64,000 nt of DNA from Ochotona curzoniae (Eukaryota; Chordata; Mammalia; Lagomorpha; Ochotonidae), in NCBI RefSeq assembly GCF_017591425.1, contig NW_024466599.1, forward strand, positions 76,364,501 to 76,428,500, read 5' to 3'. Shown piece by piece: positions 33,617-47,713 of the stretch (its first letter is position 1; each line of letters opens with the position of its first letter). A model generated the notes under the pieces. It saw only the letters and a program-made list of their open reading frames with translations. It did no database searches and was not told the origin of the DNA. Position numbers and translations under genes: made by a program.

Positions 33617-33935
33617 GGAAGCACAATGACTCAATTAGTTGACCCTTCCCTTGCAAGAGCCAGGATCCCGTGTGGGAGTCGGTTAATGCCCCAGCTACTC
33701 CAGTTCCCATGCAGCTCCCTGCTTCTGGCCTAGGAAAGCAGCATAGGATGTTCCAAAGCTTTGAAACCCTGTACCTACATGGGAGATCCTTGGGAGGTTC
33801 CTGGCTCCTGGCTTTGAATTGCTCCAGCTTCAGCCATTGTGGCCATTTGGGGAGTAACAAGCAAATGAAAGATCTTTTTCTCTCTGTTCTCTCTATTAAG
33901 CTTCCTTTCCAATAAAAACAAATAAATCTTAACTA
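33617..33935 (+). mobile_element. C-type SINE, middle-aged
   Basis: GCACAATGACTCAATTAGTT head, CCATGCAGCTCCCTGCTTCT, CATTTGGGGAGTAACAAGCA and a CCAATAAAAACAAATAAATC tail, followed by AAAATAAAATAAAAT repeats. Confidence 0.88.
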
Positions 33936-36900
33936 AAATAAAACAAAATGAGATAAAATAAAATAAAATACCCTCCTTTTCCCCAATATCCCTAGTTCTA
34001 TGAATCCACCATAACTCAATTTGGGGAGTGCCACCCCATGAACTAATTTAATTGTAATTGCTTGTAAACACCACAGTTGGAATACGTTTCTACTCTCCTA
34101 AAACTTTACAATGGAATTAAACTGAAAAATAACTTTTAAGTGGAAACAAACCATATTCAAATCACAGCAATTAGGAAATTCTGTAATTTGCTATTTACAT
34201 TGCATGTGTTTGGAGAAAAGTCCTACTTTCCATAGCCTTAATAATTACCTTGAATGAATAACGGAGTGGGGATTTCTCCACAATCGTATTTAAATTTCAA
34301 TGTTTCCATTTTCCAGAGAGACCCAGGATCAGTCAATTATTTATTATGTATACCATATTCTACTGATACCTATCATCAAGAAAATTATTTGTTACAAACA
34401 CAAAAATAGTACAGCTGGCCTATAATCAAAGCAGAATTTTCTCAGCAGGCAGACAAATGATAATGTCTTGCCATTAAAAAAAAAAAAAACTTTTTGGGGT
34501 CTGATAGAGCACTCTTTGGATACTCCTTAACTTAACATATTGTATCTAAGATGATAAACATGTGTGGATGCTCATTTCAGCTGCCAGCAATTTGCTCACT
34601 TTCCTGTTCAATTAAGTATTCAGTCCCTCACTCCTTCCATGCAAGGCAAGCATGAGATAGTTCCTGAAAGTTAGGCATCACATAGGATGGGGGCAGAGGG
34701 AGAGGAGCGTCTCACATCAGAGACTGCTTGAATGAAAGATGCTGCCACAGAAACAGAGCTGGATTTCAGGGACGTGTGAGGAAGCTCGACTGATGGAAGC
34801 TGAGTTATTATCCTGAGAATTATCCTTTGGATAATTGCAGACCTTTGGCTACAGCTCAGGGTCTGTCCACATACACAGTGCCTAGGAATGGAAATACCGT
34901 AATCATTGCAGAAAAAGCCTAACTGTACTAGGACTAGGGTGTTGATTTTCACATGAAAACGTGCATGATGCTTTTTCATTGAGGTGGAAGGAAAAACCAA
35001 GACAAAAATTGTAGGTTTTGGACTGGTCGTATCTGATGGCTTCCTGCCATTCACCCTTAGTCTTTCTGGGTGGAAATACTGAACCCCATGCTGGATTGTG
35101 GTGCAGGCCTTTCCAAGTGCACACTTTGGACTTGCTAGCAGGCATAAGATTGTGAAATACACAATGGGTCACTTGGCAGCACGAAGACTAGTCAACAAAT
35201 GCAGTTAAATGTGTACCTGGACATCTCTGTGCGCCATGCGCATCACTGCACTTGGCACCTACAGTCCCTGTAACAGCTAGAAGGTGTGAGGAGGGGCATG
35301 GAACTTAGTTGCTCCAGGCCAAGGACACAACGGATCCATGCTTGTCATTCGAACGATTTTTCTTTCCTGTTAAAGAGGTCTGCAGTGACTCCCTGTCTTT
35401 ATCCCTAACATGATCATTATAGGCACATTGATTCTCTCACTCATTCAGAGGATTTTTATTGAGTTAGCATGGCCTGAATCACTACCGAGACTGCCACAGG
35501 ACTTTGATGGGCTCACATCCACCTCCAGGTCTTTGTTTCTTCCCTTAAAAAAATTCATTCTCTAATTGCATTGATATTAAAGCAAACACAATTCAGATGG
35601 GATTGAGGGATTTGTATAGGCAGTGAGTCTCTGTCCTGGGTCCAGAGTAGGATGAAGTGTCTAACCTTGTGCAGAGCAACATCAGGACAGTGGCTGCTCT
35701 CAGCAGGTGGTCCCATCACTTGTTATCCCTGACAGTGCCCTTCGTGAACCATCAGGCTTGCTGTTGGGCAGTCCATGGCACTCCCCTCCAACTCTGATAA
35801 TAGTGGTTTATCCACCCAGATGAAGGCAATTTTCCCACAGTGCATGCCTTTCTAATATCTTGACGATCACCTTTCATTCCTTCCCTTTGAGCATTGTATC
35901 CGCCATGTGGAAGGCAGTCAAGTGTGCTAGTATTTTTCTTAAACTTCTTATGTACGAAGGCTCAGTTTCAGTGCTCTGAGTTCAGACTTTTATGCTACTG
36001 AGCCTTGATGAAAAGAGCTTCTCCAGGCTTCTCTCCACTGGTACTTCACCTGTGGGCTTTTTGTGATAAACATGAAATAGTGGTGACAGAGGCTTTGCTT
36101 TCTCCACTGTCACAGCTCACCTTGCTTGCTCCCTTCGCCTTCCCGATCAAGTTCCTCCATTTTGTCTATAGGTAAATGTGGGATATTGACGACACATGTA
36201 TACTCACACAAACACAAACAAGTTATTACTCGACTACTAAAAGAATGATTTTATTATTTGAATCAAAATGGTTGCAACTGCAGCACATCATGCTGAGTAA
36301 CATATGCTAGATAAAAACTGTGCATTCTTATTCATAGGAAGGAGATGCAATTAAAACATGAAAAAAGAAAGAATGCCCAAGTGTATCAGTACTGCCTTAA
36401 CCTTAGTTTTGTCAAATCTTGTGTTTATGTATTTGCCAAACAGATTGTTATGAATCATATGCTGCGTGGATAATCTTGAGATTTTCTGTAAGAAACATGG
36501 AGCATTAACTTTGCCATCATTGGTTTTCTAAAAATTTTAAATATAAATTCAAAGTAAAAACGCATGTCCAAAGGGTGGAGAAAAAGGAAGAATAAGCAGG
36601 GTTTTGGTAAAAGTTTCTAAAGGCAACATCTTTAGAAAAAGCTGGGTCCGAGCAGTTGCCTGAGCAAAATGTTGGCCTGAGAAAGAAGAGAAGCTCTCTG
36701 GCTGGGAGCACCTGAACCAAATTGGCAGAAAGAAGCAGAAAAATGTTACTTTAAGTTTGTCTCATGCTTTTTTGCATTTTCAACTCACCTCTATATCAAT
36801 AGATAAATGCTTCTTTACTGTACTGCAAAAAATGTTTTATATTTAAATATTGCAAGCTTAACTCAACCTAATCTTCCAGTAGAATAAATAACATTAAAGA

Positions 36901-37404
36901 TATATTGGATAAAAGGTGAGATTATGCTGTTCAGTATTTGATAGCAATCCATTTTTTTAAACTTGGTGATTAAGTAATACAGGTATAACTTCCTTTAGAA
37001 TCCTAGAGTGCGAGAAATTATTCAGCCTGAGTTTCATGCTCACAATGAAATGCCCATGAAGTACCCATTTATTTGTGGGGTGATCAATGATTTGCATTTC
37101 TGCCAGTCTTTGCCCTCCATTTCTTAGTAATCCTTTATCTAAAGAATCTGTAGAGATTGAGGTGCTTCCTGCCTTGTGCCTTCAGAGACATCCGAGCACC
37201 ACTTCCCAGTCTCACCACTAACGTGACTGGCTTGTTTCTCCAGACGTGTCACGGATGGCACCTGTTGACGTGCCTAAGGCTCGAACCAACCATGACATCG
37301 TGTGCTTCAAGGGCACACAACAGCAGTAAGCAGGAATGAGAAGGAGAGACTGAACTCTAATCCAGGTGTCCCAAATGCCTGCCCCATGACTGTGTGCATG
37401 TATA
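33936..37404. other. Unique intergenic DNA, about 3.5 kb
   Basis: The longest non-repeat frame here is 163 codons on - (34671-35162). It has no recognised domain, no splice context that I can defend and no nearby promoter, so I leave it as chance. The rest is AT-rich with no recognisable repeat. Confidence 0.45.
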
Positions 37405-37480
37405 CACAGTCATATATGCATATATACATATATATATATACAGTCATATATACACATATACACACATTTATACGTATATA
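37405..37480 (+). repeat. AT-rich (TA/CATA)n tract
   Basis: Alternating TA, CATA and CACA units, interrupted several times. Confidence 0.85.
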
Positions 37481-37786
37481 TATAAAACTTATTCTTATTG
37501 CAAATGCAGATATACAGAGAGGGAGAGAAACAGAGAGGAAGATCTTCCATCCACTGATTCACTCCCCAAGTGGCCACGAGAGCCAGAAATGCGTTGATCC
37601 AAAGCAAGGAGTCAGGAGCCTCTTCCAGGTCTCCCACGCGGGTGCAGGGTCCCAAAGCTTTAGGCTGTCCTCTACTGCTTTCCCAGGCCACAGACAGGGA
37701 ACTGAGTGGGAAGTGGCGCCTCTGGAATTAAAACTAGCACCCATATGGGATATCGGCTTGTGCAAGGTGAGGACTTTCGTGTCAGG
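37481..37786 (-). mobile_element. C-type SINE between two TA-rich tracts
   Basis: TTATTGCAAATGCAGATATA, GTCTCCCACGCGGGTGCAGG and TTTCCCAGGCCACAGACAGG appear in antisense order. TATATA sequence lies on both sides and may be the split target. Confidence 0.88.
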
Positions 37787-37811
37787 CACTATATATATAT
37801 ATATATATTTT
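37787..37811 (+). repeat. (TA)n run
   Basis: About ten TA dinucleotides between two antisense SINEs. Confidence 0.9.
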
Positions 37812-38122
37812 AAGAGTTATTTATTTTTGTTGATAAGGCAGATTTACAGAAATGAGAGACAAAGAAAAAGATCTGTTAGCTTGTTCACTTCCCAAGTGGC
37901 CATAATGTCTTGAGCTAAGCTTCTCTGAAGCCAGGAACCAGGAGCGTCCTTTAGGTCTCCCAAACGGGTACATGGTCCCAAGTCCTCCACTGCTTTCCCA
38001 GGCCATAATCAGGGAGCTAAATCAGACATGGAACAGCCAGGGGACAAACTGGTATGTAAATGAAATATCGCCATTTGCAAGTAGAGGATAGGATTAGCCA
38101 ATTGAGTCAATGCACTGGCTCC
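37812..38122 (-). mobile_element. Old C-type SINE
   Basis: GTTATTTATTTTTGTTGATA, CTGCTTTCCCAGGCCATAAT and GAGTCAATGCACTGGCTCC in antisense order. Confidence 0.85.
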
Positions 38123-38204
38123 AATAACTATGTATTTTGGAAGACAGATTTAAGTAAGTCAGTCGTCATGGAGATTTGTGATAGGAAAAGTGGAGTATGA
38201 GCTG

Positions 38205-38445
38205 GGGGCCATGCAATGATTCTAACAGTTAGGGTGCCTGTGTCCCGCGTTCAAATCCACCTCCTAGCTCCACCTGCTGACTCCTTCCTGACAATGCAGA
38301 TTCTGGGAAGTAAGGGTCATGACTTAAGGAATTGGGTTTGTGCCAGACACCAAGGGGATATACTTTGTGTTCCCAACTTTCAGATTTCATGTTTCAGGCA
38401 TTTGGGGAACAAATCAGCTGTCTATTTTTCTGTCTCTCAAGTAAA
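38205..38445 (+). mobile_element. Old C-type SINE, shortened
   Basis: GGGGGCCATGCAATGATTCT head, CACCTGCTGACTCCTTCCTG and AGGCATTTGGGGAACAAATC, then a CT-rich end running into a CA tract. Confidence 0.7.
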
Positions 38446-38531
38446 AATTATATATACATATATGTGCATACATACAAACACACACGCACGCACGTGTACA
38501 CACACACACACACAGACACACACACACACAT
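38446..38531 (+). repeat. (CA)n-rich microsatellite
   Basis: TATATACATA units pass into CACACGCACGCACG and then CA runs with single breaks, at the tail of a SINE. Confidence 0.92.
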
Positions 38532-41500
38532 ACAGTTGTTAGCTAATGGTTATAATCTGGCATAAATACCGCAAGACCTATTTGTTCACATTTTTCTTTC
38601 TTCCTGTATCTTTAGTGGTACAGGTGCATCTTTGTTCACATGTAGGAAAGTCATCTCCCGTGTTAGCATCTTGCAGCCCACTTTAGGGGAGATTCATGAT
38701 GCTTCTTCAAGGCCCTATGAGCTGCTTCTGGGGAGTGTGAGAGTGATTATCCTTCATGCTGTTTTTCCCTATTTTGGGGTAGTGTGTCCTGGACCCCATC
38801 AGAGCACCTAGGTTATTGACAGATTCAATTCCTTGGACTGTAGACTGAAGCCTAACCTCCTTTGGCAGTTCATGGCTCCCCACAGGTAATCCTCGCCAGA
38901 AAACGTTATTTGGCAGTGATGTCAGCAAAGCCATCAGAAAGCCCCTTGATCACTAGAGTGGGGGAACAGGCCCCCTCTTTAAGTACGCCACCTGATTAAG
39001 TCACCTTCAAGCAGTACATCCTTGTGCTTCAGGGATGCCACACCAACTGTGAGACTTTCAGTTCTCCTTCTGCATAGGTAGACAACTTAGATATATCCCT
39101 TCCTAGAACAACAAACAATGCAGACTGGAAATCAACTCTTTGTTCAATAATTTGAAGAATTTAAATCACACACAACATCACCACCTGAAAACTGGAGAAA
39201 GAGACAAATTCAGAGGAGCACAGCTTGCTGGAGGCAGATGCTTCCAGAATCTCTTGGGAATGCTGACAGGGTAACTGAGGGCTTTCTGGATTTAAAGGCA
39301 GGCATGCATTCTATCCTGCTTCTTGAAGACATTTGTTGTTTATTTGAAAGTCAAACATGTTCTGTGTGCTGGAATGGTGGCTGTCCTGTGGTGAAGGACT
39401 TGGTGCACGGAGCTGATAACAACACATGTGGACTACCGACTGATGGTCAATAGCCAAAGTTTATTAATGGTATCAGACTTTTAAGAGACAGTTGTCACGT
39501 AGGCATCCAGGCAGGGGGCTTGAGTCACTTACATTTCAACGTGTAAACATTTGCATTTCAACATGCTAGGACAGTCCCCCACTATACAACTTGTTCCTCT
39601 AGCAGGTCCTATATCTAAACCTGTGGGACCAGGAAATTTCGTTGTCAATTCATCTCCCTATCCACCGCTCCTGGACCTTTCAGAAGAGATTCAATTGGCT
39701 CTGTCTCCCTCAATAGCAAAGCTTCTGAATGTGGTTCGACACTGGCTCATGGCCCAAAGAGTTGCACAAGAAATCAAATGTTACAATTAAACTGAAGAAG
39801 GCTTTCAATGAGCTCGTTAAGATGGACCATAGGAAGGAAAATTCTATAAACGTGATGATATATCCATAGGGACTTCCAAAATCAACATGCAGTGAGATAA
39901 AATAGTGGAAAGATAAATATCCAAGAAGAAACTGTAAAAAATATAAGGTGTGACTAATGGTAATATCCAAAGGAGAAGAAAGAGATAAAAGAACCACACT
40001 GAAATATCTGAAGCAATGACTGACAATTTGCTAAAAATTTAAAAAATGGTTCCTCCTGACTCAGTAGGCAAATAAACTGCATATTAGAACCAAGTAGTCT
40101 CATATTCATTGTTCAAACGTCAAAGAGAAAATAATGCTAAAAGTCAGAAAAAAAAAAGCTTTTGTAGAGGAAAAAGTTTGCCAGTGACAAACTTCATCGT
40201 TTGGATCAGGATAGGTATTTTTCAAATGATGGTAGCAGGTGATGGGATAAATTGCTTTATAAGAGTTATTATTTTAACAAAAAAAGGGAGGCCAAAGGAA
40301 GCAGTCCATTTAGCCACATGCATAGAGTCAGCTGGAACTATAATCATTGCTCCCAAGTAATTTCATGGCTTCAGACATTGTACATTGAGTGATAAAGACT
40401 TTGCTTTGACTTATTTTTCTAAGAACATTCATGACAGATACACTATTGATATTCTTCCCTGGAGATACCACTGTAGCAGATATTTTATTGATCTGAAAAC
40501 ATCAGTATTATGTTTCTAGTGTATTTAATTCCTTGTTTTTAACAACCACTTGCCAATTTATTTAAAGAAATGAAGTTATTCATCTATGCACCGAACAATC
40601 ACTAGCTATAAAGGCATTTCTCTTCCATTTGCTTATTATAAGCTCCAGTTGACTTGGCCCTGAATGGAAGCTGGAGCTTGTTTGCAGGAAATTCTGAATC
40701 TTAGAATTCTGATACTTGGAATTTTCTTGTCAGCATGAGTAAATTTCTGAAACTCAAAAAATGGCCTAACTCAGAAAAAATGATCTTCTTCCTATCAGAC
40801 ATTACTTCATAACTGAACTTGAGATTTGTTTTTTTTTTTTTTAGCCAACAGTGTTTCATTTGATTTTTGTAAGCGTAGTGACAGCTCACAACACCAGACG
40901 TTTACTTAGCACTAATTGGGCCCAATGTGTTAGGCACTGGCTTACGTCCCAAAGAGGCAGAGGCTAAATGACATGTGGTGTCTCCTAGGGGAGTTTGCAT
41001 TGCATGGAAGACAAACCCATGTAACACAACCCATGGCTTGCTTCACAGTTTCCAAGTGGGTATATTTCTCTGCTATTATTCTAATTAGACTCACTCTGCC
41101 CCTCTACTAATGCTTCCATCTCTGTCTGGCAAAGTCAGAGGGTACTGATGCTTGTTCTTTGCATCCTCCCATTCTGGCTGGTTATTCCTCTCCTTGTCCT
41201 GCAGCGGCTCTGGGGTTCCCCTATATCTGCACCTGCCTCACTGATTTTTAATTTTTTTTCTATTTATCATGCCTTCCCTCTCTTAAATGAAGACCGGTGT
41301 AAGGAGACAATTGCCGCTCTCAGGTTTACATCCTCAGTACTGAGTGGCATACCTCTGGCACCATAAGTGTCCATTGGGCATACAGATGAGGTGAGCCTTT
41401 GGTGGCTCTCCATGGATGGCAGAAGTAGCTACCAGGAGGAACAAAGACGGGTGACAGACGCAGAGGGACTGAGCTTGTATGAAGTACAAGAGTTCTTATC

Positions 41501-42354
41501 AATAGGCATTCTAGAACAGAGGATAATTATACAAAAAGAAAGCGAGAGATTCTAATTAGGCCAGGGGTTCCATCAAACTGCCTCACTACTGGAGAGTACC
41601 TTTGATCCATAACCTGTTCTTTTGATTAAAAATTTTAAATTGGCACATAATAATGTAACTTTATGTGGCACACCGCCATGTTTTGCCACGTCGTGGAGCT
41701 GCAATGATCAAATCAGAGGAATTAGCACTCGGGTCACTTCCAACACTTACCATTTGTCTGGGGTGGGAACATTCTACACCCTCTCTCCTACTTATCTTGA
41801 GATATAAAATCAACATTGTTAACTAACGGGATTTTCCTGTGTAATGGGACATCAGAAATTGTTATTACTATCTGACTTCAGTTTGCTATCCACTGATCAG
41901 TCTCCCCTTTATGCTAATGAATCTTTTTTCTTTGAAGTGATTTAAATTTTGGAACCAGATCAAAGACAGTTCATACAGCAACTTCTTGCTGATGAATTCC
42001 TGATACTTAGAACAGCATTTGTCATTGAGCAAGGTTTTGAAATATCCACTGGATGAAACTACTCTTTTTAAATCAATATTGATGAAAAATAACTGTTTTG
42101 GGACATGACTCACATAGGAGCACTTGCTAAGTTTCATGAGAAAAAAATAAAATTAAAGGGTTATTTTTGTGCAAAAATTGAAATACAAGCAATTTGTTAT
42201 TAATATTCCTTTATTCATAAACATGTCTATTATCCCTTGTAACCTGAATCTGAAGGGTATGCCAATGAGAAATCCCAACCTGTTAAGAAAAGATATTGAC
42301 ATCTTAATAAGATTCTAGCCACCTCTATTGGTCCCTTCCAAGAATACTCTGGGA
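38532..42354. other. Unique intergenic DNA, about 3.8 kb
   Basis: No gene is recognised. Frames of 71-95 codons (for example 39551-39790 +, 39710-39997 -) show no domain. The text at about 40911-40960 is faintly MIR-like, too weak to call. Confidence 0.45.
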
Positions 42355-42600
42355 GCCAGGCTTTAGTCTTCCCCTGAGGCTCCTGCTTACTATATGGGCT
42401 TTAGTCCCTGTCTTGGTTGCTCCACTTCTGTTCCCTGCATATGGCAGGAAAAGCAGCACAGGATGGTCCGTGTTCTCAGGTCAGAATCTGGAAAAAGATA
42501 CTGGCTTCACATGGGGAGTGAACCATGGGATGAAGCTTTACCTCTCTGACTCTCCTTTTCTCTCAACCTCATTGACTTTCAAATGAAAAATGTGCTTGGA
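42355..42600 (+). mobile_element. C-type SINE, internally shortened
   Basis: GCTCCTGCTTACTATATGGG, GGAAAAGCAGCACAGGATGG, ACATGGGGAGTGAACCATGG and TTGACTTTCAAATGAAAAAT are in sense order, with internal deletions. Confidence 0.72.
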
Positions 42601-43761
42601 GTTTGTTGATTTAAAACCATACTCTCTCTTTTCATTGGAAAAACTGAAGAAAAAAAAATGGAATGTTGTGTTTTTCTCAAATGCAAAGCAATAAAAATTG
42701 GGTCATTCTTTCTGATCTAATTTTATTGCTTTCTCTCGTCGCACATTCTTTGAAAAAAGAAATTTCTCTTATTTTCTGTGTTAATATTACTCAATCATTG
42801 CTTCAGTAAAGCCAAATAATTGCCTCAGTTTTTTTTTTGCTGGAATGAGCCTGCTTCGAGAACTAAAGCCAGATACATACATACATATATACATACATAA
42901 TTTTTTGGAATGTTTTCATTTATCCTACTTTTTGTAACCATATGCCCAGCTTTTGTGAACAATCTACTACCCCAAAAATAACTTAGGAAACAAGCAGTAT
43001 TTATTGATCGTAGCCCACCATGTGTCAGTCTTAGTACCCTGATTCATTGTGTTGTGGTTTTTGGCTTGGGGAATGGAAGAAAATAGTGGTTCGGGATTGA
43101 TGGGTGAGAAGACACTTTCAGTTTTCCTGTCCTAGTGAGAGCAAAATACCCGTGATGGACTCAACTGAGTCAACACAGAAAAGCAGCATGCATGGGTTAA
43201 ATTTGAAAATCCTTTGCTGGCAGCAGAGTGTGTATATGTCCCAAAGACTTTCCCCCAAACGTCACACAGTGGAGTTTATAAAGGTAAAAACCACAAACCA
43301 AGAGGAGTACAGGAGCACTAAGCCAGTACCCTGGCGTAAATGCAGAACCATCTTGGAGGTGGGGGATTTTTAATCATGAACTTGGCAAGCCTTTGTTGCT
43401 CTACCCTTTATTGTTGAATCAACTGAAACTTACCGTTCTCCTAGTCATGCCTAGCCAGAGTTCCGAGCATTTTTGCCATGCAGGATAGTTTTCTTGACTA
43501 GGTTACAGTCTACATGGAGGGTGGGCGACCTGGAGTCCCTCATTTCAAGTCTGTTGTTTCAATGGACATTGCAATTGAGACTGTGATTATAAATCAGCAA
43601 GAAAGACTTTCTTTTAAGAAGAGTTTTGGTGAATTGAAGCTTCATGAATGTTTGTGTATGTCTGAATGAAGAGAGAGCAAGGATTCTGTAGCTGTGGATC
43701 CATCTCAACCTGCAACATAGTTGAGCACATGGAAGGTGTTCAATCAGTAACTGTTGCATCA
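42601..43761. other. Unique intergenic DNA
   Basis: A short (ACAT)n run lies at 42870-42898. An 89-codon frame (43104-43373, +) shows no domain. Confidence 0.45.
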
Positions 43762-44095
43762 GGGTTGGCACAATGACTCAATTGGACATTCCTCAAGCTC
43801 CAAGTGTGGCATCTCATGAGTACCAGTTCATGTCCTGGCTACTTCATGTCCTGGTTGCTCCATGTCTCCTCTACTTCCCCGCTTGTGGCCTGGGAAAGCA
43901 AAGGCGATGTCCTAAATCCTTGGGACCCTGCACCCACCTGGGAGACCAGGAAGAAGCTCCCGGCTCCTGGCTTTGGATTATCTCAGCTCTGGTCATTGCA
44001 CTGTTAGGGGAGTGAAGTAGCAGATGGCAGATCTTTTTCTCTGTCTCTCTGCTCAGTAAATCTGGCTTTCCAACAAAAATAGATAAATAAAAAAA
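43762..44095 (+). mobile_element. C-type SINE, middle-aged
   Basis: GGTTGGCACAATGACTCAAT head, CCCGCTTGTGGCCTGGGAAA, CACCTGGGAGACCAGGAAGA and a CAACAAAAATAGATAAATAA tail. A local TTCATGTCCTGG duplication is present at about 43828-43858. Confidence 0.88.
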
Positions 44096-45112
44096 TGCAT
44101 GAATTAGAAATGTATTAATGCAATTTTGTGATAAAGGAATAAGCTCAGAAATGTGCAGAAAGAAAGTGACCCAGATGTAAGCAAGTGAAGAAGGGGTTGT
44201 TGGAAGGAACAAGTGTAGGATAAAGGACCAGCAAAGATTAGTGGAGACTAAGAAAGGAAGAAGGGATTTGTTTATTACACTTTTTTTAAAGGGTACAACA
44301 ATTTACCAGAAGGCGAGGAAAACTCCACTCTTAGGATAGAGTGTCACAAAGTCATGGTCAGTTCATTCTGTAAAATGGATATTGGAGTCCTGCTTGGTCT
44401 GTGCTAGTCTCTCCTGGTGCCTCTTGGCCTCTAACTGGGAGTTTCTTCTGTGTGAACTCCAGGTGCTTTTTCACAGGTAGATATGAGCAGCTCATCCCTC
44501 TTTTGGGACATTCACTCCTGTTGTGCGTGATCATGAAAATGCTTCACTCCACTCCCTACTATCTTCATGCATTTTCTCCAACTCTTGAGGAGGAGGCCTG
44601 TGAGAGCTGGGATGAATGGTTCCTGTTTTGCTGACTCCAGTCTAGCCCAGGAGCACCCATCTCTCTTGTACATGCTATAGTAGACCCTATGCCCACCAAG
44701 AGCACTGCACCTGCTGTGGTCAACTGCAGCATCGTAGCTCAGGAGCACTGAGCTCTGTATGTGCTGCGTCACATACTTCTTAGTCCATTGTGCTTTGTCA
44801 AGATGATCGTTGCCATTTTCTAGCAGTTAGATCCTCTTCCTCTGAAATATCTCTCTGGTTGTTGATTCTTAAAACCTCACATGACAGAACTCTAGCAGAT
44901 TCGTACCTGCCCGTCTAGCAGTGATGGCTAGCTGTAGCTTTACCATACTTCTGCCACGTGTTCTGTGACAGTCTACCAGAGATCCTCATCCAAAGAGAAG
45001 GGCGGAAAAGCCAGGAGAGGATGCGAGTGGCAAGCACTGATGGTACTGCTCACTGTGTCACCAATAGTCTATGTCTCAGAGATGTCTGCGCTTATACCCA
45101 TGAAATAGTCTG
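44096..45112. other. Unique intergenic DNA
   Basis: Nothing is recognised. Confidence 0.45.
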
Positions 45113-45220
45113 TAAGGCCGACATTTTGTTATAGTGGGTAAATCCCTGCCATCAATGCTGGCATACTGTATGGGTGACAGTTTGCCTCCCAGCTGCTCTT
45201 CCTCTTTCTGTTTTGAATAC
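45113..45220 (+). mobile_element. Old C-type SINE fragment
   Basis: GGCCGACATTTTGTTATAGT, CCATCAATGCTGGCATACTG and GTTTGCCTCCCAGCTGCTCT match the first part of an old copy. Confidence 0.55.
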
Positions 45221-45299
45221 ACACTTATTTTAATGTTTTAAACTATTTTACTTGTATGATGTGATTCAATTCCATGTGTTTCAGAATATGGATTTATGG

Positions 45300-45850
45300 G
45301 CATAGTGACACTTTCCACCTTGCTTTTCCTTTTGCCCATGTTCCTAACCCACTCTTCTACCTTATAATTTCATCTTTTTTTAAGCCATTGAACAACTACT
45401 TGCTTTCACTTCCCTTTTGGATCACAAACTGCATGTTCCAATAGATAAATAATTCAACAAATAGCAAGAAAGGGAAAAATAAAACTGCTGATAGTGAGAG
45501 TACAGGCAAACTATGCAGGCAATAGTCAAATCTTGCAATGCCAATTGCACTCACATAGATTCCACTTTTGGTTTGCTGTGTATTAGTCTCCACTGATCTA
45601 GAAAACACAGGATATTTGTTTTCTAGGGTCTGGCTTATCCCACTAAATGTAATGATTTCCAGTTGCCTTCATTTTCTCACAGAAGACAGAATTTGATTCT
45701 TCCTTATAGCACAATAGTGTTCCATAGTCATATTCGATAGCATATACACACATTTTCTTTCTCCAGTCGTATGTTGATGGATATCAAGGTCGTATCCATA
45801 TCTTAACACTTGTGAATTGACCTGCAATAAATATAGCATAGAGAAAGCTC
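45300..45850 (-). mobile_element. Ancient L1 3' region
   Basis: On - the text at 45620-45840 reads like the ORF2 end and 3' UTR of an old mammalian L1: translated MEHYCAIRKNQIL resembles the family string EYYxAIKKNEI, followed by AAATCATTACATTTAGTGGG-like sequence before the 'AAGCCAGAC' box. The limits are vague and coding is lost. Confidence 0.7.
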
Positions 45851-47676
45851 TCTTAAACGCTGATTTAATCTCCTTTAGGAAAGTTCCCAGGAAAGGAACG
45901 GCTGGGTACAGCGTGGAAAAGGAATGGCAGGCCTCAACTGACAGCTGGAATAGAAGGAATTGTTTCATTTCTTTGTTTATTTTACTTAGCACGAAGGGAC
46001 AACCAAGGATTTTCAGCGTAAGGTAGAATTTGCGATGTAATTTTCTGTAAAAAGTAAGAAGCGCTAGGATTTGAGACTAGAAGGGACATGAATGCGTTGA
46101 CCATGGCTGTATCAGCCTATTATCTGCTATAAAATAAATTTATTAGATCGCTTAGGGGAGAAACAGAAGTGAATTGCAAATGTTGCTATTACATAGACTA
46201 AGAATGAGTATTGCTTAAAGAAAGGCTTGCTTCATTTACATAGCTTTGCATCTACTTATATACCTCTGATCATTTCCATAGATAGTTGAGTACTTTGGGG
46301 CGTCAGAGTAAGAAGTAGTAACAGTCAATCTTTTGTTGAAGGAGATGGTAAAATTTGATTTCTAATATATAAACATTTTTTTATCCCTAAGCATGATGGT
46401 GCATAAAGACTAACTATTAAACATTGCTCCTGAATTCTTTGTATTGCATATGTGCAATGCTACAAGGGGTGAACTTTACTTAGGGTAAGATATGTCTTTC
46501 TTCAGAATTTCCGTTATTTTTTCATTCTTAGCGGGTGACAGACTCCTTTTGATTCAGTGTGATTTTTCTAAGGAGAGGAAATCAGAGGTTGTCTGTATTC
46601 ACTTAATAACCAGCTCTCCCAGAGCGATAGATGTGAAAGGAAAGGGAGCATGAGAATAGAAGAAACATGGCCAATTCAACATCTCTCTGTCATCGCTCCA
46701 AATTTGTACCCCTTGTCAGGAAGACTCCTCTTCCTGCTTCCTTGTCTCTGCATCAGTTCTACCTGCTCTTATTTCTAGACACAAACCTCTCCTACAGAAT
46801 TTATGTAAGAGCTGTCTAATCGTATGCCTAATTGTGGGGTCTGTTGATGAGCTGTTACATTCTAATTAATATGGTCCATAAGCTCATGATCTTTTTTGGC
46901 AGTCACACCTCAGCCTTGACTCGTATTATGAACACAAATCATGTTCATGTGTGTTTCAAAAGGTAATGCTTGTTCCATCTTCCATTTCTAACATTATTTT
47001 TTGGACCCCAAAATAGGTCATGTCGTCTGTCCCTGTTAGATTTTATCTTGTCACATTTTTCTTATCATTTCTTTTTCTGAGTGCATTGATGCAATCAGCC
47101 AATGTATTACTACCCTGTTGAACTTTTCAAAGCCCGGATCAGATCTCACCATTGCAATCCAAACCCTTCAGCTAGTCTTTAGGAACTTCTTTGCAGACTG
47201 ACATCAGCCTCTGAATCATTGTAATCATTGCTGTGGTTGCAAAACCCACGGAAGGTCACCCAGTATGTTGTTCTTTCTTGTACCTCGATTTTTCTCTAAA
47301 AATAGCGTAGGAAGCTGCTTGGCATGAAATGACATACTAATTGTATACATTGTCCAGAGCATTTCTGCCACAATCAGTTTCGAAGTTCTGTTAAAATAAA
47401 ATGAGCTTACACTGGTATGACTTGGTTTAGATTTTAAGGATCTTTTCTGATCTTCATACTCAGAAAAACGAGTGAAAACCTAAGATCATGAGAGCTTATG
47501 CCCTCCTTTCATTACCTTGAGTTCAAGCCACTTCTACTCATTGGCATCTGTCCTTGTGTCTTCCACATTCCACACTTTTTGTTATATCGCTGATAGAATT
47601 TTCTCAGTGAATGCCATTTAACTCAGTTTGAGCCCCAGGTATAGACTCATTCAGTGATATTTGAAACTATTACATG

Positions 47677-47677
47677 T

Positions 47678-47711
<34 letters not shown>
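47677..47711 (+). repeat. (CA)n microsatellite
   Basis: About 17 CA dinucleotides in a row. Confidence 0.97.

Positions 47712-47713
<2 letters not shown>

Noticed and set aside
34671..35162. 163-codon frame on - in unique DNA
   Set aside because: No domain, no promoter or splice context, and the length is within chance for 64 kb of six frames. Left as unsupported.
37302..37913. 203-codon open frame on +, the longest in the window
   Set aside because: It runs through a TA/CATA repeat, an antisense C-type SINE and another TA run. The translation is repeat-derived.
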